This document shows positions 46,002-53,094 of a stretch of DNA of 53,094 bases, piece by piece. The translations under genes were made by a program, and so were the position numbers. The notes under the pieces are model-generated. The model was not told the DNA's origin, did no database searches, and saw only the letters and a list, made by a program, of their open reading frames with translations. This DNA is from an uncultured Bacteroidales bacterium (GTDB lineage: Bacteria; Bacteroidota; Bacteroidia; Bacteroidales; Paludibacteraceae), in contig CACZUS010000011.1 in assembly GCA_902784425.1 (NCBI GenBank), forward strand, positions 1 through 53,094, given 5' to 3'. Every line of letters begins with the position of its first letter. The stretch's first letter is position 1.

Positions 46002-46475
46002 TCACTCATGATGATAGGGTTCTCCTCGCAGTATGGTCATAGCACGATAGAGCTGCTCCACAAATATAAGTCTCACCATTTGATGCGAAAATGTCATTTT
46101 AGACAAAGACACCTTTCCATTGGCTCTTGCATAGACATCCTGAGAAAAGCCATACGGACCACCCACAACAAAAACCAAACGTTTCAAACCTGCCACGGAT
46201 TTCTTCTCTATAAATGAGGAAAATGCAACAGAGGTGTACTCCACCCCCTTATCATCCAATAAAATAACCTCATCACTCTCCTGGAAGGACTTGAGTAACA
46301 GTTCTCCCTCTTTTTGTTTTTGAACCTCTTCTGTCAGATTTTTCGTGTTTTTTATATCGGGCAACTCCTCTATTTCGAAGGAAATATAAAATTTTAAACG
46401 CTTTTGATACTCAGTTATTGCATTTTTAAAATTTAAATTATTAGTTTTGCCAACGGTTATGAGTGTAATTTTCAT
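46002..46475 (-). CDS. rlmH: 23S rRNA pseudouridine-1915 N3-methyltransferase
   Basis: 157 residues of the SPOUT fold, length as expected. It starts MKITLITVGKT; LLDDKGVEYTSVAFSSF, FVVGGPYG and the conserved tail FSHQMVRLIFVEQLYRAMTILRGEPYHHE are all present. It methylates helix 69 of 23S rRNA. The ATG at 46475 is preferred to that at 46487, since the family begins with MKI. The sensor kinase follows after a 45-nt gap. Confidence 0.95.
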   Translation of the reverse strand: MKITLITVGKTNNLNFKNAITEYQKRLKFYISFEIEELPDIKNTKNLTEEVQKQKEGELLLKSFQESDEVILLDDKGVEYTSVAFSSFIEKKSVAGLKRLVFVVGGPYGFSQDVYARANGKVSLSKMTFSHQMVRLIFVEQLYRAMTILRGEPYHHE

Positions 46476-46493
46476 GCTAAACAACATTTAACA

Positions 46494-46501
46494 CAAAAAT
46501 A
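46494..46501 (-). promoter_or_regulatory. -7 element for rlmH
   Basis: Minus strand TATTTTTG about 18 nt before rlmH. It lies back to back with the plus-strand -7 at 46526. Confidence 0.4.
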
Positions 46502-46525
46502 GTAACAAAAAGCGATTTTTTGCAT

Positions 46526-46533
46526 TATTTTTG
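46526..46533 (+). promoter_or_regulatory. -7 element for the DUF4783-nadC operon
   Basis: TATTTTTG followed by CAG, about 47 nt before the ATG at 46581. It diverges from the rlmH promoter. Confidence 0.45.
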
Positions 46534-46580
46534 CAGATAAATTATTGTAATGGCATAAAACTATTAATAGAGAGTGTATT

Positions 46581-46967
46581 ATGAGAATTATAAAAATTGC
46601 TGTACTTACTTTAATCTCCTCGTTTTGGGGTTATTCCCTACACGCTAATCCAACAGAAATAACGCAAGCCTTTGCAAGCGGGAACATATCAAAAATCGAA
46701 TCCTATTTGAATAATACTGTGGATATCACGATAGAGAAAAACTCCAATTCTTGTGATAGAACCCATGCTAAGACTTTACTCAACGATTTTTTTCGTAAGA
46801 ATAGACCTACAAACTATTCTCTGACGAACAAAACCGAAAAAGGCAAATCAGCCATCATACTTGGAAAACTGTACACCAACAGCGGAGAATATACCTTGTT
46901 CATTCTTACTCAAAAAGATGCAAACAAGGATCTCATTTACCAAGTGAAGATTACTCAACAAAAGTAA
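46581..46967 (+). CDS. DUF4783 family exported protein
   Basis: 128 residues with a signal peptide (cut after HAN). The mature part (ITQAFASGNISKIESYL, FFRKNRPTNYSLTNK, YTLFILTQKD) is an alpha/beta NTF2-like small domain characteristic of Bacteroidota DUF4783. It is 20 nt upstream of nadC on the same strand, an arrangement I believe is common in the phylum. Function unknown. Confidence 0.8.
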   Translation: MRIIKIAVLTLISSFWGYSLHANPTEITQAFASGNISKIESYLNNTVDITIEKNSNSCDRTHAKTLLNDFFRKNRPTNYSLTNKTEKGKSAIILGKLYTNSGEYTLFILTQKDANKDLIYQVKITQQK

Positions 46968-46987
46968 GTATTTTACCCTACTGATAT

Positions 46988-47839
46988 ATGAAAAGTGAAA
47001 ATGATTTAATAGAAGACCTTCTCGATTTGGCTTTTGCTGAAGATATCGGAGATGGCGACCATACAACATTATGTTGCATTCCTGCTGACAAAATCGGGAA
47101 AGCTAAATTGTTCATCAAGGAAGATGGAATCCTTGCGGGCGTTGAAATTGCCAAAAAAGTATTCCATAAATTCGACCCCGACATGCAAGTGGAGGTGCTA
47201 CTCAACGATGGCGCTCATGTAAAAAAAGGTGACATCGCCTTCTATGTGACTGGTAAAGAGCAATCTCTACTTCAAACAGAACGTACCGTACTGAATATCA
47301 TGCAACGCATGAGCGGTATCGCCACTCAGACGAATCGCTATGCTCAACTACTCGACGGACTTCACACAAAGGTGCTCGACACAAGGAAGACAACTCCTGG
47401 ACTCCGAATACTCGAGAAACAAGCAGTAAAAATCGGCGGTGGCGTCAACCATAGAATCGGTCTCTTCGATATGATACTTCTCAAAGACAACCATGTCGAT
47501 TTCGCTGGTGGTATCAAAAATGCCATCAACAAAGCAAAAGAGTATCTGAAAGAGAAAGGCAAGAACCTTAAGATAGAAATTGAAGTTCGTAATTTTGACG
47601 AACTACAAGAGGTGCTGGAAATTGGCGGTGTGGATCGTATCATGCTGGACAACTTCAGTGTGGAGGACACCAAAGAGGCTGTTCGTCGTATCAACCACCG
47701 ATTCGAAACGGAATCATCCGGTGGCATCACATTCGAAACACTTCGTAGCTATGCAGAATGCGGCGTCGACTATATTTCTGTAGGTGCACTCACCCACTCT
47801 GTCAAAGGATTAGACATGAGTCTAAAAGCTGTGAAATGA
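46988..47839 (+). CDS. nadC: Nicotinate-nucleotide pyrophosphorylase (carboxylating)
   Basis: 283 residues, cytosolic; converts quinolinate and PRPP to nicotinate mononucleotide in NAD synthesis. Motifs seen: RTVLNIMQRMSGIAT, DTRKTTPGLRILEKQAVKIGGG, HRIGLFDMILLKDNH, IEIEVRNFDEL and SGGITFETLRSYAECGVDYISVGALTHS. Its stop overlaps the nuclease start by 4 bp (ATGA). Confidence 0.96.
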   Translation: MKSENDLIEDLLDLAFAEDIGDGDHTTLCCIPADKIGKAKLFIKEDGILAGVEIAKKVFHKFDPDMQVEVLLNDGAHVKKGDIAFYVTGKEQSLLQTERTVLNIMQRMSGIATQTNRYAQLLDGLHTKVLDTRKTTPGLRILEKQAVKIGGGVNHRIGLFDMILLKDNHVDFAGGIKNAINKAKEYLKEKGKNLKIEIEVRNFDELQEVLEIGGVDRIMLDNFSVEDTKEAVRRINHRFETESSGGITFETLRSYAECGVDYISVGALTHSVKGLDMSLKAVK

Positions 47840-48747
47840 GAATTCCATTAAACATACTCATTGCTGCTCTCCTTTTATGCGGTTGCACGGGCATAAAAGA
47901 CAACTCTCAACAACCTCAGACTAACGAGAGTTCCTCTTTATACCAACAAACCACAACGGATCAAAGCGAGCAAAACTCCTCGCAGAATGTCACACAAACG
48001 CAAAGAGGGGATATCATTTATACCCACTCCACAAAAAAAGGAAAGCTTTATCACCATGAAAATTATTCGTTCTCCTATTCTGAAGAGGACGAACAATCGG
48101 AATGGGTAGGCTATGAGTTGACAAGAGAGGAGACAAAGGGGAAACTACAACGAAAAGGTTCGTTCGAAGAAGACCCTATTGTCACAACCGAGTCGGCTCA
48201 CCCTTACGAATACAGACAATGTGGATACACAAAAGGTCATCTTGCACCTGCTGCTGATATGAAGTTTGATCAAACAGCAATGAACGAATGTTTCTATACC
48301 AGTAACATTTCTCCGCAGAAGCAGAAATTCAATGCGGGTATCTGGAACACGCTTGAGATGCAAGTCCGCCATTGGGCACAGGTGTTTAGCACAGTGTATG
48401 TGGTCACAGGACCTATTCTCACCAATGACTGCGAGAAGATTAGCTACACCAACAACCGTGGAGAAAAAGAGCGTAGCAAGATTACGATTCCAAAATATTT
48501 TTACAAGATTGTCTACGATTTTTCATACAAAGGGAAAGAGAAAATGATTGGTTTTATCGTCCCTCACGAAGGAGCACGCGGAAGCATCTTCGACTATGCT
48601 GTCACTGTTGACAAGATAGAAGAAGAGACGGGCATCGACTTTTTCCATAATCTTTCGAAAGCGAAACAAGCTGAGTTAGAAAGCCAAATCAATGTAGAAG
48701 CTTGGAAAAAATTCATTTACATAAATAACAAGTACAATAACCAATAA
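47836..48747 (+). CDS. DNA/RNA non-specific endonuclease lipoprotein
   Basis: 303 residues with signal peptide and lipobox LCGC, so an envelope-anchored enzyme. The beta-beta-alpha-metal fold is seen in YTKGHLAPAADM (catalytic H135), where most members have DRGH, and in SNISPQKQKFNAGIWNTLE with metal ligand N166. A Ser/Gln-rich linker (about 25-55) follows the lipid anchor. The upstream start at 47758 would lie inside nadC and add no signal peptide, so the ATG at 47836 was chosen. It may degrade extracellular nucleic acid for nutrition. Confidence 0.88.
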   Translation: MRIPLNILIAALLLCGCTGIKDNSQQPQTNESSSLYQQTTTDQSEQNSSQNVTQTQRGDIIYTHSTKKGKLYHHENYSFSYSEEDEQSEWVGYELTREETKGKLQRKGSFEEDPIVTTESAHPYEYRQCGYTKGHLAPAADMKFDQTAMNECFYTSNISPQKQKFNAGIWNTLEMQVRHWAQVFSTVYVVTGPILTNDCEKISYTNNRGEKERSKITIPKYFYKIVYDFSYKGKEKMIGFIVPHEGARGSIFDYAVTVDKIEEETGIDFFHNLSKAKQAELESQINVEAWKKFIYINNKYNNQ

Positions 48748-48757
48748 CCTAATAAAC

Positions 48758-48779
48758 CTCATGAAGTCGCATTCATGAG
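48758..48779. repeat. Perfect palindrome upstream of fabD
   Basis: CTCATGAA and TTCATGAG form an 8-bp inverted repeat with a 6-nt centre. It is directly followed by palindrome copy f; no T run, so a terminator is unlikely. Confidence 0.5.
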
Positions 48780-48781
48780 CG

Positions 48782-48805
48782 AAGGTGAGTTTTATCAATT
48801 CACCG
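48782..48805 (+). repeat. Recurring intergenic palindrome, copy f
   Basis: AAGGTGAGTTTTATCAATTC then ACCG. GGTGA/TCACC plus inner G-T and T-A pairs form a hairpin 21 nt before the fabD start. It matches copy d most closely. Confidence 0.5.
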
Positions 48806-48825
48806 TTTAAACAAAACAGTAAAAT

Positions 48826-49719
48826 ATGAAAGCATTTGTTTTCCCTGGCCAAGGTTCTCAATTCACAGGAATGGCCAAAGATTTGTACGATAACTCATCA
48901 ATGGCAAAAGAGCTATTGGAACAAGCAAACGACATCTTAGGATTCCGCATCACAGACGTGATGTTCGAAGGAAGTGCTGAAGATTTGAAGCAGACAAAGG
49001 TAACACAACCTGCAGTATTTCTTCACTCTGTTTTATTAGCTAAATCATTGGGTAATGATTTTCAGCCCGACATGGTAGCTGGACACTCATTAGGAGAGTT
49101 TTCCGCACTAGTAGCCAGTGGAGCTATTGATTTCAAAGATGGCTTGGTATTGGTTTCCAAGAGAGCAATGGCTATGCAGAAAGCATGTGAGAAGCAACCA
49201 TCAACCATGGCTGCCATCCTTGGTTTACCAGATGAGAAAGTAGAAGAGATCTGTGCCAGCATAAAAGATGAAGTTGTGGTACCAGCCAACTACAACTGTC
49301 CAGGACAATTGGTGATTTCTGGAACAATCGAAGGAATAGACAAAGCTTGTCAGTTGATGACAGAAGCAGGAGCTAAGCGAGCTCTTAAATTAGTGGTGGG
49401 AGGTGCATTTCACTCTCCATTGATGGAACCTGCGAAAGTTGAGTTGGAAGCAGCAATTCAAGCTACACAATTCAAGACACCAAAGTGTCCTATCTATCAA
49501 AACGTCACCACCCAAGGTGAGACCGATCCTGAAACGATCAAGAAGAACCTTATCAAGCAACTGACTGCTCCTGTTAAGTGGACACAATCCGTTCAGAACA
49601 TGATTGCAGCCGGTGCCACATCATTCACCGAGGTAGGTCCAGGTGCCGTACTTCAAGGAATGATTAAGAAAATCACCAAAGGGATAGAACCGGAGATTGC
49701 GGTGAATGGGGTTAATTAA
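48826..49719 (+). CDS. fabD: Malonyl-CoA:ACP transacylase
   Basis: 297 residues. FPGQGSQ at the N-terminus, GHSLGEFSA with the acyl-serine S88, and GGAFHSPLM with H196 are the catalytic signature; R113 in SKRAMAM binds the malonyl carboxylate. It loads malonyl groups on ACP for fatty acid synthesis. No other fab gene is adjacent. A strong terminator follows at 49741-49775. Confidence 0.96.
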   Translation: MKAFVFPGQGSQFTGMAKDLYDNSSMAKELLEQANDILGFRITDVMFEGSAEDLKQTKVTQPAVFLHSVLLAKSLGNDFQPDMVAGHSLGEFSALVASGAIDFKDGLVLVSKRAMAMQKACEKQPSTMAAILGLPDEKVEEICASIKDEVVVPANYNCPGQLVISGTIEGIDKACQLMTEAGAKRALKLVVGGAFHSPLMEPAKVELEAAIQATQFKTPKCPIYQNVTTQGETDPETIKKNLIKQLTAPVKWTQSVQNMIAAGATSFTEVGPGAVLQGMIKKITKGIEPEIAVNGVN

Positions 49720-49740
49720 GATTTGAAATAAATAACGACA

Positions 49741-49775
49741 AGACGGGCGTTCATCCTTCGAACGCCCGTTTTTTG
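49741..49775 (+). terminator. Intrinsic terminator of fabD
   Basis: ACGGGCGTTC and GAACGCCCGT form a perfect 10-bp stem with a 7-nt loop, followed by six T. Confidence 0.9.
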
Positions 49776-49832
49776 TTTGAAATATTTCAGAGAATTAAAA
49801 GAATTATTTTCTTTTACTGTATATTTGTAGAG

Positions 49833-50042
49833 TTATGATAAAAATAAAAAAACTAGTAGAATTTGTGGGTTATAAATTTTCTCGTTAGAAGCAAGTCCTT
49901 TGGTCGTGATGAAAGGATCTTCGCGAATGGCATCCAATTTTTTCTCCGCTGTATAATCGCTCTTTTCCGTAGTGTCGTTACCATCAACATTTTCTCCGAT
50001 TAAGACAACGTACCAATTTCGAAAACGGTTATTCTCGTTATC
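49833..50042 (-). pseudogene. Gene remnant at the end of the lipoprotein array
   Basis: Open frame between two stops, about 69 codons, no start with a proper context. It reads NWYVVLIGENVDGNDTTEK and then KLDAIREDPFITTKGLASNE, which has coding-like composition. The first part (50001-50042) is shared with the spacer at 51567-51608, and a copy of that spacer's promoter lies upstream at 50056. It is likely a fragment left by deletion of a third array member or a neighbour; the original protein is not recognisable. Confidence 0.35.
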
Positions 50043-50152
50043 TTATTTTTTACTACAAAGATAAAAAACAAATCCTAACTTCACTATTTTGTTTTTTTTG
50101 TTATCATTTTGTAGAGACGCACGGCCGTGCGTCTCTACGGCAGTCACTACCA
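50001..50152. repeat. Duplicated spacer, copy 1
   Basis: This stretch, from TAAGACAACG to the lipoprotein stop region, is nearly identical to 51567-51709. With the adjacent genes it defines a tandem repeat unit of about 1.57 kb. Confidence 0.8.
50111..50138. repeat. Perfect 28-nt palindrome, copy 1
   Basis: The half-site GTAGAGACGCACGG is followed by its exact reverse complement, with no spacer. No T run on the minus strand, so it is not a standard terminator. Similar GTAGAGACGC palindromes are known as dispersed repeats in some bacterial genomes. Confidence 0.85.
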
Positions 50153-51538
50153 TCACCTCCGCAGAAACCTCCTGCCCTCCTCCGTCAAATAAGGTTCAAT
50201 TTCATCAAGCGGAATGGTTGCGCCTGGACGACCTTCGACGTGGGCATCTGTAATCTCATAATACTGGTAAGTTACCCCCAAGGAATCATTTTCAATAAAG
50301 GGTGGACATTCAGAATATTTGATTCTTTCCTCGTTAATATCTGGCCTTGACTCTAATATATATGCTTTCAACAAAGCAAGAAATTCATCATTCTTTCGAA
50401 TCATATCCCAACTGAACGACTTAGCTGTCTCCTTGTCGTATGTGATAACATATAAATAATAACAATCCCTGCAATTGCTATTAAAGTACTCAAAAAAATA
50501 AGTGATAAGGTGGTCGTTCTCATAAATAGGTTTAATTAAGAACATTTCACTACTCTCCCCCTGTGTTGGCCCTGGATAATTCCCGTTTTCATCCATGGTA
50601 TTCTCTGCTTCCCAAGTTCCTTTGCCTTTATTAAAAGCCTCCTCAAAACTAGTAGCTTCCGATGATGCATAAGAGTATTTGCTATTCAATTTTAGGAAAT
50701 CCCGTTCTATCGCTTCACACACTTCTTGCGACAATCCTTTTCTCAAAAAATACAACTCTATTCCGGCGGATTCTCCCATTTCGGCCTTCATATTCAACAA
50801 CGTATCGTTGTCTATAATGCTCATTCTAATAGTATTTAATTTCTGTCTATACGCTTCTTTTATTGAATCCGACTTCTGTATGTAAGGTGCCGTTAACGAA
50901 TCATAAAACGCCTCGTTATAAGAGTACAAATATTTCCCCATAAACATCGATGTCATCGACCGCTCTATGGTTGTTTCCATGATAGTGGGACGTCTATCTT
51001 CAGGAATAGGTATTGTAGTATAAAAAAAAGAATCTAAAAACAACTCCGTCCTAAGTTCACCCTTTGTAAAATCAAGGCCCAAATAAGGATCTCCCTCATT
51101 ATACCATTCATATTTTTCAAGATACAGTTCATTATTTCGGAAGGCGTATTCGAAGACAGTATTTTCAATATCAATCACCAATCTGCCTCTCTCAGGAATC
51201 GTTATGGAAGTTTCTGTTGACGCTAGAGGTATATTGCACTGTTTTATCTGCTCATATTGTTTGTTCCCCTTACCCAGATAAAGGGAAAATAAAAAACCAT
51301 GCCTATCTTCATTATCCTGACGGCCATCGCCACCAGCAGAATCCGTATTTGTGAAGGCCATCATTTCTAACACGACAGAGTCTTGAATGCCATCTCCATT
51401 TATATCTCCCACGTTAGAGATTTGAAACTGAAACCCTTCATACTCCGTATAATCCTGTGTGTTATCAGAGGAATTGGAACCACATCCGAAAACAATTGGG
51501 ATAAGCAACAAGATGGAATATTTATACCAATGTGTCAT
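50153..51538 (-). CDS. DUF3298-like lipoprotein, tandem paralog 1
   Basis: 461 residues; lipobox VFGC in MTHWYKYSILLLIPIVFGC. Near the N-terminus VGDINGDGIQDSVVL resembles FG-GAP/EF-hand-like calcium loops. The middle is unassigned. The C-terminus (LGVTYQYYEITDAHVEGRPG, TIPLDEIEPYLTEEG) resembles the DUF3298 domain seen in RsiV-type proteins, where the pattern YxxYEI...G...IPxxxLxPYL recurs. It is about 70% similar by eye to the paralog at 51710-53023, with an extra segment (about 300-330). Function unknown; surface-exposed or periplasmic. Confidence 0.7.
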   Translation of the reverse strand: MTHWYKYSILLLIPIVFGCGSNSSDNTQDYTEYEGFQFQISNVGDINGDGIQDSVVLEMMAFTNTDSAGGDGRQDNEDRHGFLFSLYLGKGNKQYEQIKQCNIPLASTETSITIPERGRLVIDIENTVFEYAFRNNELYLEKYEWYNEGDPYLGLDFTKGELRTELFLDSFFYTTIPIPEDRRPTIMETTIERSMTSMFMGKYLYSYNEAFYDSLTAPYIQKSDSIKEAYRQKLNTIRMSIIDNDTLLNMKAEMGESAGIELYFLRKGLSQEVCEAIERDFLKLNSKYSYASSEATSFEEAFNKGKGTWEAENTMDENGNYPGPTQGESSEMFLIKPIYENDHLITYFFEYFNSNCRDCYYLYVITYDKETAKSFSWDMIRKNDEFLALLKAYILESRPDINEERIKYSECPPFIENDSLGVTYQYYEITDAHVEGRPGATIPLDEIEPYLTEEGRRFLRR

Positions 51539-51621
51539 GTCTATTAAATTTATATAACAAGCTACTAAGACAACGTTCTAATTTTCGGAAACGGTTATTC
51601 TCGTTATCTTATTTTTTACTA

Positions 51622-51629
51622 CAAAGATA
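51622..51629 (-). promoter_or_regulatory. -7 element for lipoprotein paralog 1
   Basis: Minus strand TATCTTTG with GTAG after it, about 85 nt before the ATG at 51538. The identical element at 50056-50063 now faces only a gene remnant. Confidence 0.45.
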
Positions 51630-51676
51630 AGAAACAAATTCTAACTTCACTATTTTGTTTTTTTTGTTATCATTTT

Positions 51677-51704
51677 GTAGAGACGCACGGCCGTGCGTCT
51701 CTAC
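51677..51704. repeat. Perfect 28-nt palindrome, copy 2
   Basis: Identical to the copy at 50111-50138, at the same distance from the stop codon of the lipoprotein upstream in the transcript. Confidence 0.85.
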
Positions 51705-51709
51705 TACCA

Positions 51710-53023
51710 TCACCTCCGCAAAAACCTTCTGCCCTCCTCCGTCAAATAAGGTTCAATTTCATCAAGCGGAATGGTTGCGCCTGGACGGCCTTCGGCACGA
51801 GCATCTGTAATCTCATAATACTGATAAGTTACCCCCAAGGAATCATTTTCAATAAAGGGTGGGCATTCAGAATATTTGATTCTTTCCTCGTTAATATCTG
51901 GATTTGACTCTAATATATATGCTTTCAACAGAGCAAGCAATTCATCATCCTTTCGAATCATATCCCAGCTGAACGAGTCAGCTGTCTCCTTGTCGTATGT
52001 GATGATATATGAACATCTATAGTTATTATAGCACTCTAATTTATATGTGACAAAGTGCTCGTTCTGATAAATGGGTTTAATCTCAAACCACTCAACACCT
52101 GCGCCGCCATGATCATCTTCCCATGTTTCTTTGCTTTTATTAAAGACATCCTCAATACTGGTATATTCCACCTCCTCTGAACTTTCTATAGACGCATATG
52201 AGTATCTGTTAGCCAATTTTAAAAAATCTCGTTCTATTGCTTCTCTCACCTTTTGCGACAATCCTTTTCTCATAAAATACAATTCTATTACAATGTGATC
52301 TCCCCTTTGAACCTTCATATCCAACAACGTATCGTTGTCTGTAACAATCACCCTAGGTGTATTTAATTCCTGATTGTATGAGTTTGTTAATGATTCAAAA
52401 AAATCATAGTCATAAGATAAATATTTCCCAAAAAACATCGATGTCATCGACTGCTCCATGGTTGTTTCCGTAATAGCGGGACGCTTCTCTTCAGGAATAG
52501 GTACTGTCGCATGAGAAATAGAATCTAAATATAATTCCGTCCTAAGTTCATCCTTTGTAAAATCAAGACGGAGGTAAGGCTCTCCCTCATTAAGCTGTTC
52601 ATATTTCTCAAGATACAGTTCATTATTTCGGAAAGCGTATTCGAAAACAATATGCTCAATATCAATCACTAATCTACCTTTCTCTGGAATCGTTATGGAA
52701 GTTTCTGTTGAAAATAGGGGTATTTTGCACTCCTTTATCTGCTCATATTGATTGTTTCCCTTACCCAGATAAAGGGAAAATAAAAAAACGTATCTGCCAT
52801 CATCATCTCGATTGTAATCGGGACCAGTTGTATCTGCATATGTAACGACCAACCTGTCTAACACAACAGAATCTTGAATGCCATCTCCATTTATATCTCC
52901 CACGTCAGAGATTTGAAAACCTTCATTCTCCGCATCATTCTGTGTGTTATCAGAGGAATTGGAGCCACATCCGAAAACGATTGGGATAAGCAACAAGATG
53001 AAATATTTATACCAATGTGTCAT
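51710..53023 (-). CDS. DUF3298-like lipoprotein, tandem paralog 2
   Basis: 437 residues with the same lipobox (VFGC), VGDINGDGIQDSVVL loop and C-terminal DUF3298-like end as paralog 1. It lacks two short segments: a QKSDSIKEAYRQK stretch (near residue 225 of paralog 1) and a Gly/Pro/Glu-rich piece before the C-domain. The ends of both genes are almost identical in DNA, while the middle has diverged, which suggests gene conversion of the ends or constraint on them. The start is at 53023; 71 bp remain to the window edge. Confidence 0.7.
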   Translation of the reverse strand: MTHWYKYFILLLIPIVFGCGSNSSDNTQNDAENEGFQISDVGDINGDGIQDSVVLDRLVVTYADTTGPDYNRDDDGRYVFLFSLYLGKGNNQYEQIKECKIPLFSTETSITIPEKGRLVIDIEHIVFEYAFRNNELYLEKYEQLNEGEPYLRLDFTKDELRTELYLDSISHATVPIPEEKRPAITETTMEQSMTSMFFGKYLSYDYDFFESLTNSYNQELNTPRVIVTDNDTLLDMKVQRGDHIVIELYFMRKGLSQKVREAIERDFLKLANRYSYASIESSEEVEYTSIEDVFNKSKETWEDDHGGAGVEWFEIKPIYQNEHFVTYKLECYNNYRCSYIITYDKETADSFSWDMIRKDDELLALLKAYILESNPDINEERIKYSECPPFIENDSLGVTYQYYEITDARAEGRPGATIPLDEIEPYLTEEGRRFLRR

Positions 53024-53094
53024 ATCTATTAAATTTCATTAAAGTTGAGTTGAGAGAGTAATAATTATTTGTCATGTCCTCGCATACAAAAATA

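Larger units (their letters stand above)
49776..50152. other. Degenerate intergenic region after fabD
   Basis: About 380 bp holding a lone plus-strand -7 element (TATATTTG, 49820-49827) before a 16-codon ORF (49835), a minus-strand gene remnant (49833-50042), a minus-strand -7 element (TATCTTTG at 50056-50063) and the 28-nt palindrome. It looks like the eroded end of the downstream tandem gene array. Confidence 0.5.
51567..51709. repeat. Duplicated spacer, copy 2
   Basis: It matches 50001-50152, including the -7 element TATCTTTG (51622-51629, minus strand), which here would drive the lipoprotein gene starting at 51538. Confidence 0.8.

Noticed and set aside
49835-49885. 16-codon plus-strand ORF behind a TATATTTG -7 element
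   Set aside because: Too short, no recognisable peptide and it runs into the minus-strand gene remnant; treated as the eroded start of a lost gene.
50111-50138. 28-nt palindrome as an intrinsic terminator of the lipoprotein gene
   Set aside because: On the minus strand it is followed by A-rich, not T-rich, DNA, so rho-independent termination is not supported.

Overview
The window is chromosomal DNA of a Bacteroidales-type bacterium (phylum Bacteroidota). It carries three type IX secretion genes (porX, porW/sprE, porQ). The Bacteroidota promoter form TTG-N19/20-TAnnTTTG recurs in front of genes, and there are many Bacteroidota-specific families (DUF5723-OmpA, DUF4922, DUF4783, a SusC-type plug domain). 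Base composition is AT-rich and Shine-Dalgarno sequences are almost absent. I see no phage, insertion sequence or CRISPR array; the mobile-looking content is limited to a HicAB toxin-antitoxin pair, small palindromic repeats and tandem gene duplications.

Layout, left to right. Positions 1-100 hold a near-consensus promoter firing leftward out of the window. 283-9162 (minus): an OmpA-type outer-membrane protein with six TSP3 repeats, a lipoprotein, and a giant alpha-2-macroglobulin-like protein. 9463-11050 (minus): a stand-alone TrpB2 preceded by what reads as a complete tryptophan attenuator: a leader peptide ending in RRWWRWS, an antiterminator strand and an intrinsic terminator. 11209-12734: a possible 28-residue membrane peptide and a PagL-like protein. 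12879-17536 (minus): a glycogen operon (debranching enzyme, glycogen synthase, GH57 protein), divergent from an N-acetylglucosamine kinase-like gene. 18707-25155 (minus): a TPR-like protein, then porX directly downstream of porW. 25427-26954: tandem duplicated beta-barrel proteins with duplicated terminators. 27282-28272 (plus): hicAB with an operator lying on its promoter, then tRNA-Leu(CAG). 28301-38002 (plus): a secreted amidase with an inserted golvesin-like domain, two tandem MuiA/DUF4139 proteins (one carrying a SusC-type TonB-receptor plug domain), a GT2 glycosyltransferase and a DUF4922 protein. 38078-42012 (minus): porQ-cmk-ispH-glucosaminidase-SGNH, with overlapping genes. 42192-46475 (minus): rlmH and a 1254-residue orphan sensor kinase. 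46581-49719 (plus): DUF4783, nadC, a lipoprotein nuclease and fabD. 49833-53023 (minus): a gene remnant and two tandem DUF3298-like lipoproteins, each followed by a perfect 28-nt palindrome.

The strongest points for follow-up are the Trp attenuator in front of a lone trpB2; the receptor plug domain embedded in a MuiA-type protein next to a plug-free paralog; a recurring intergenic palindrome (seven copies, consensus around GTGAGTTCTATAAATTCAC); porW-porX linkage; and two enzymes missing an expected catalytic residue (SGNH serine, GH57 aspartate). All family names come from reading motifs by eye, without database searches.
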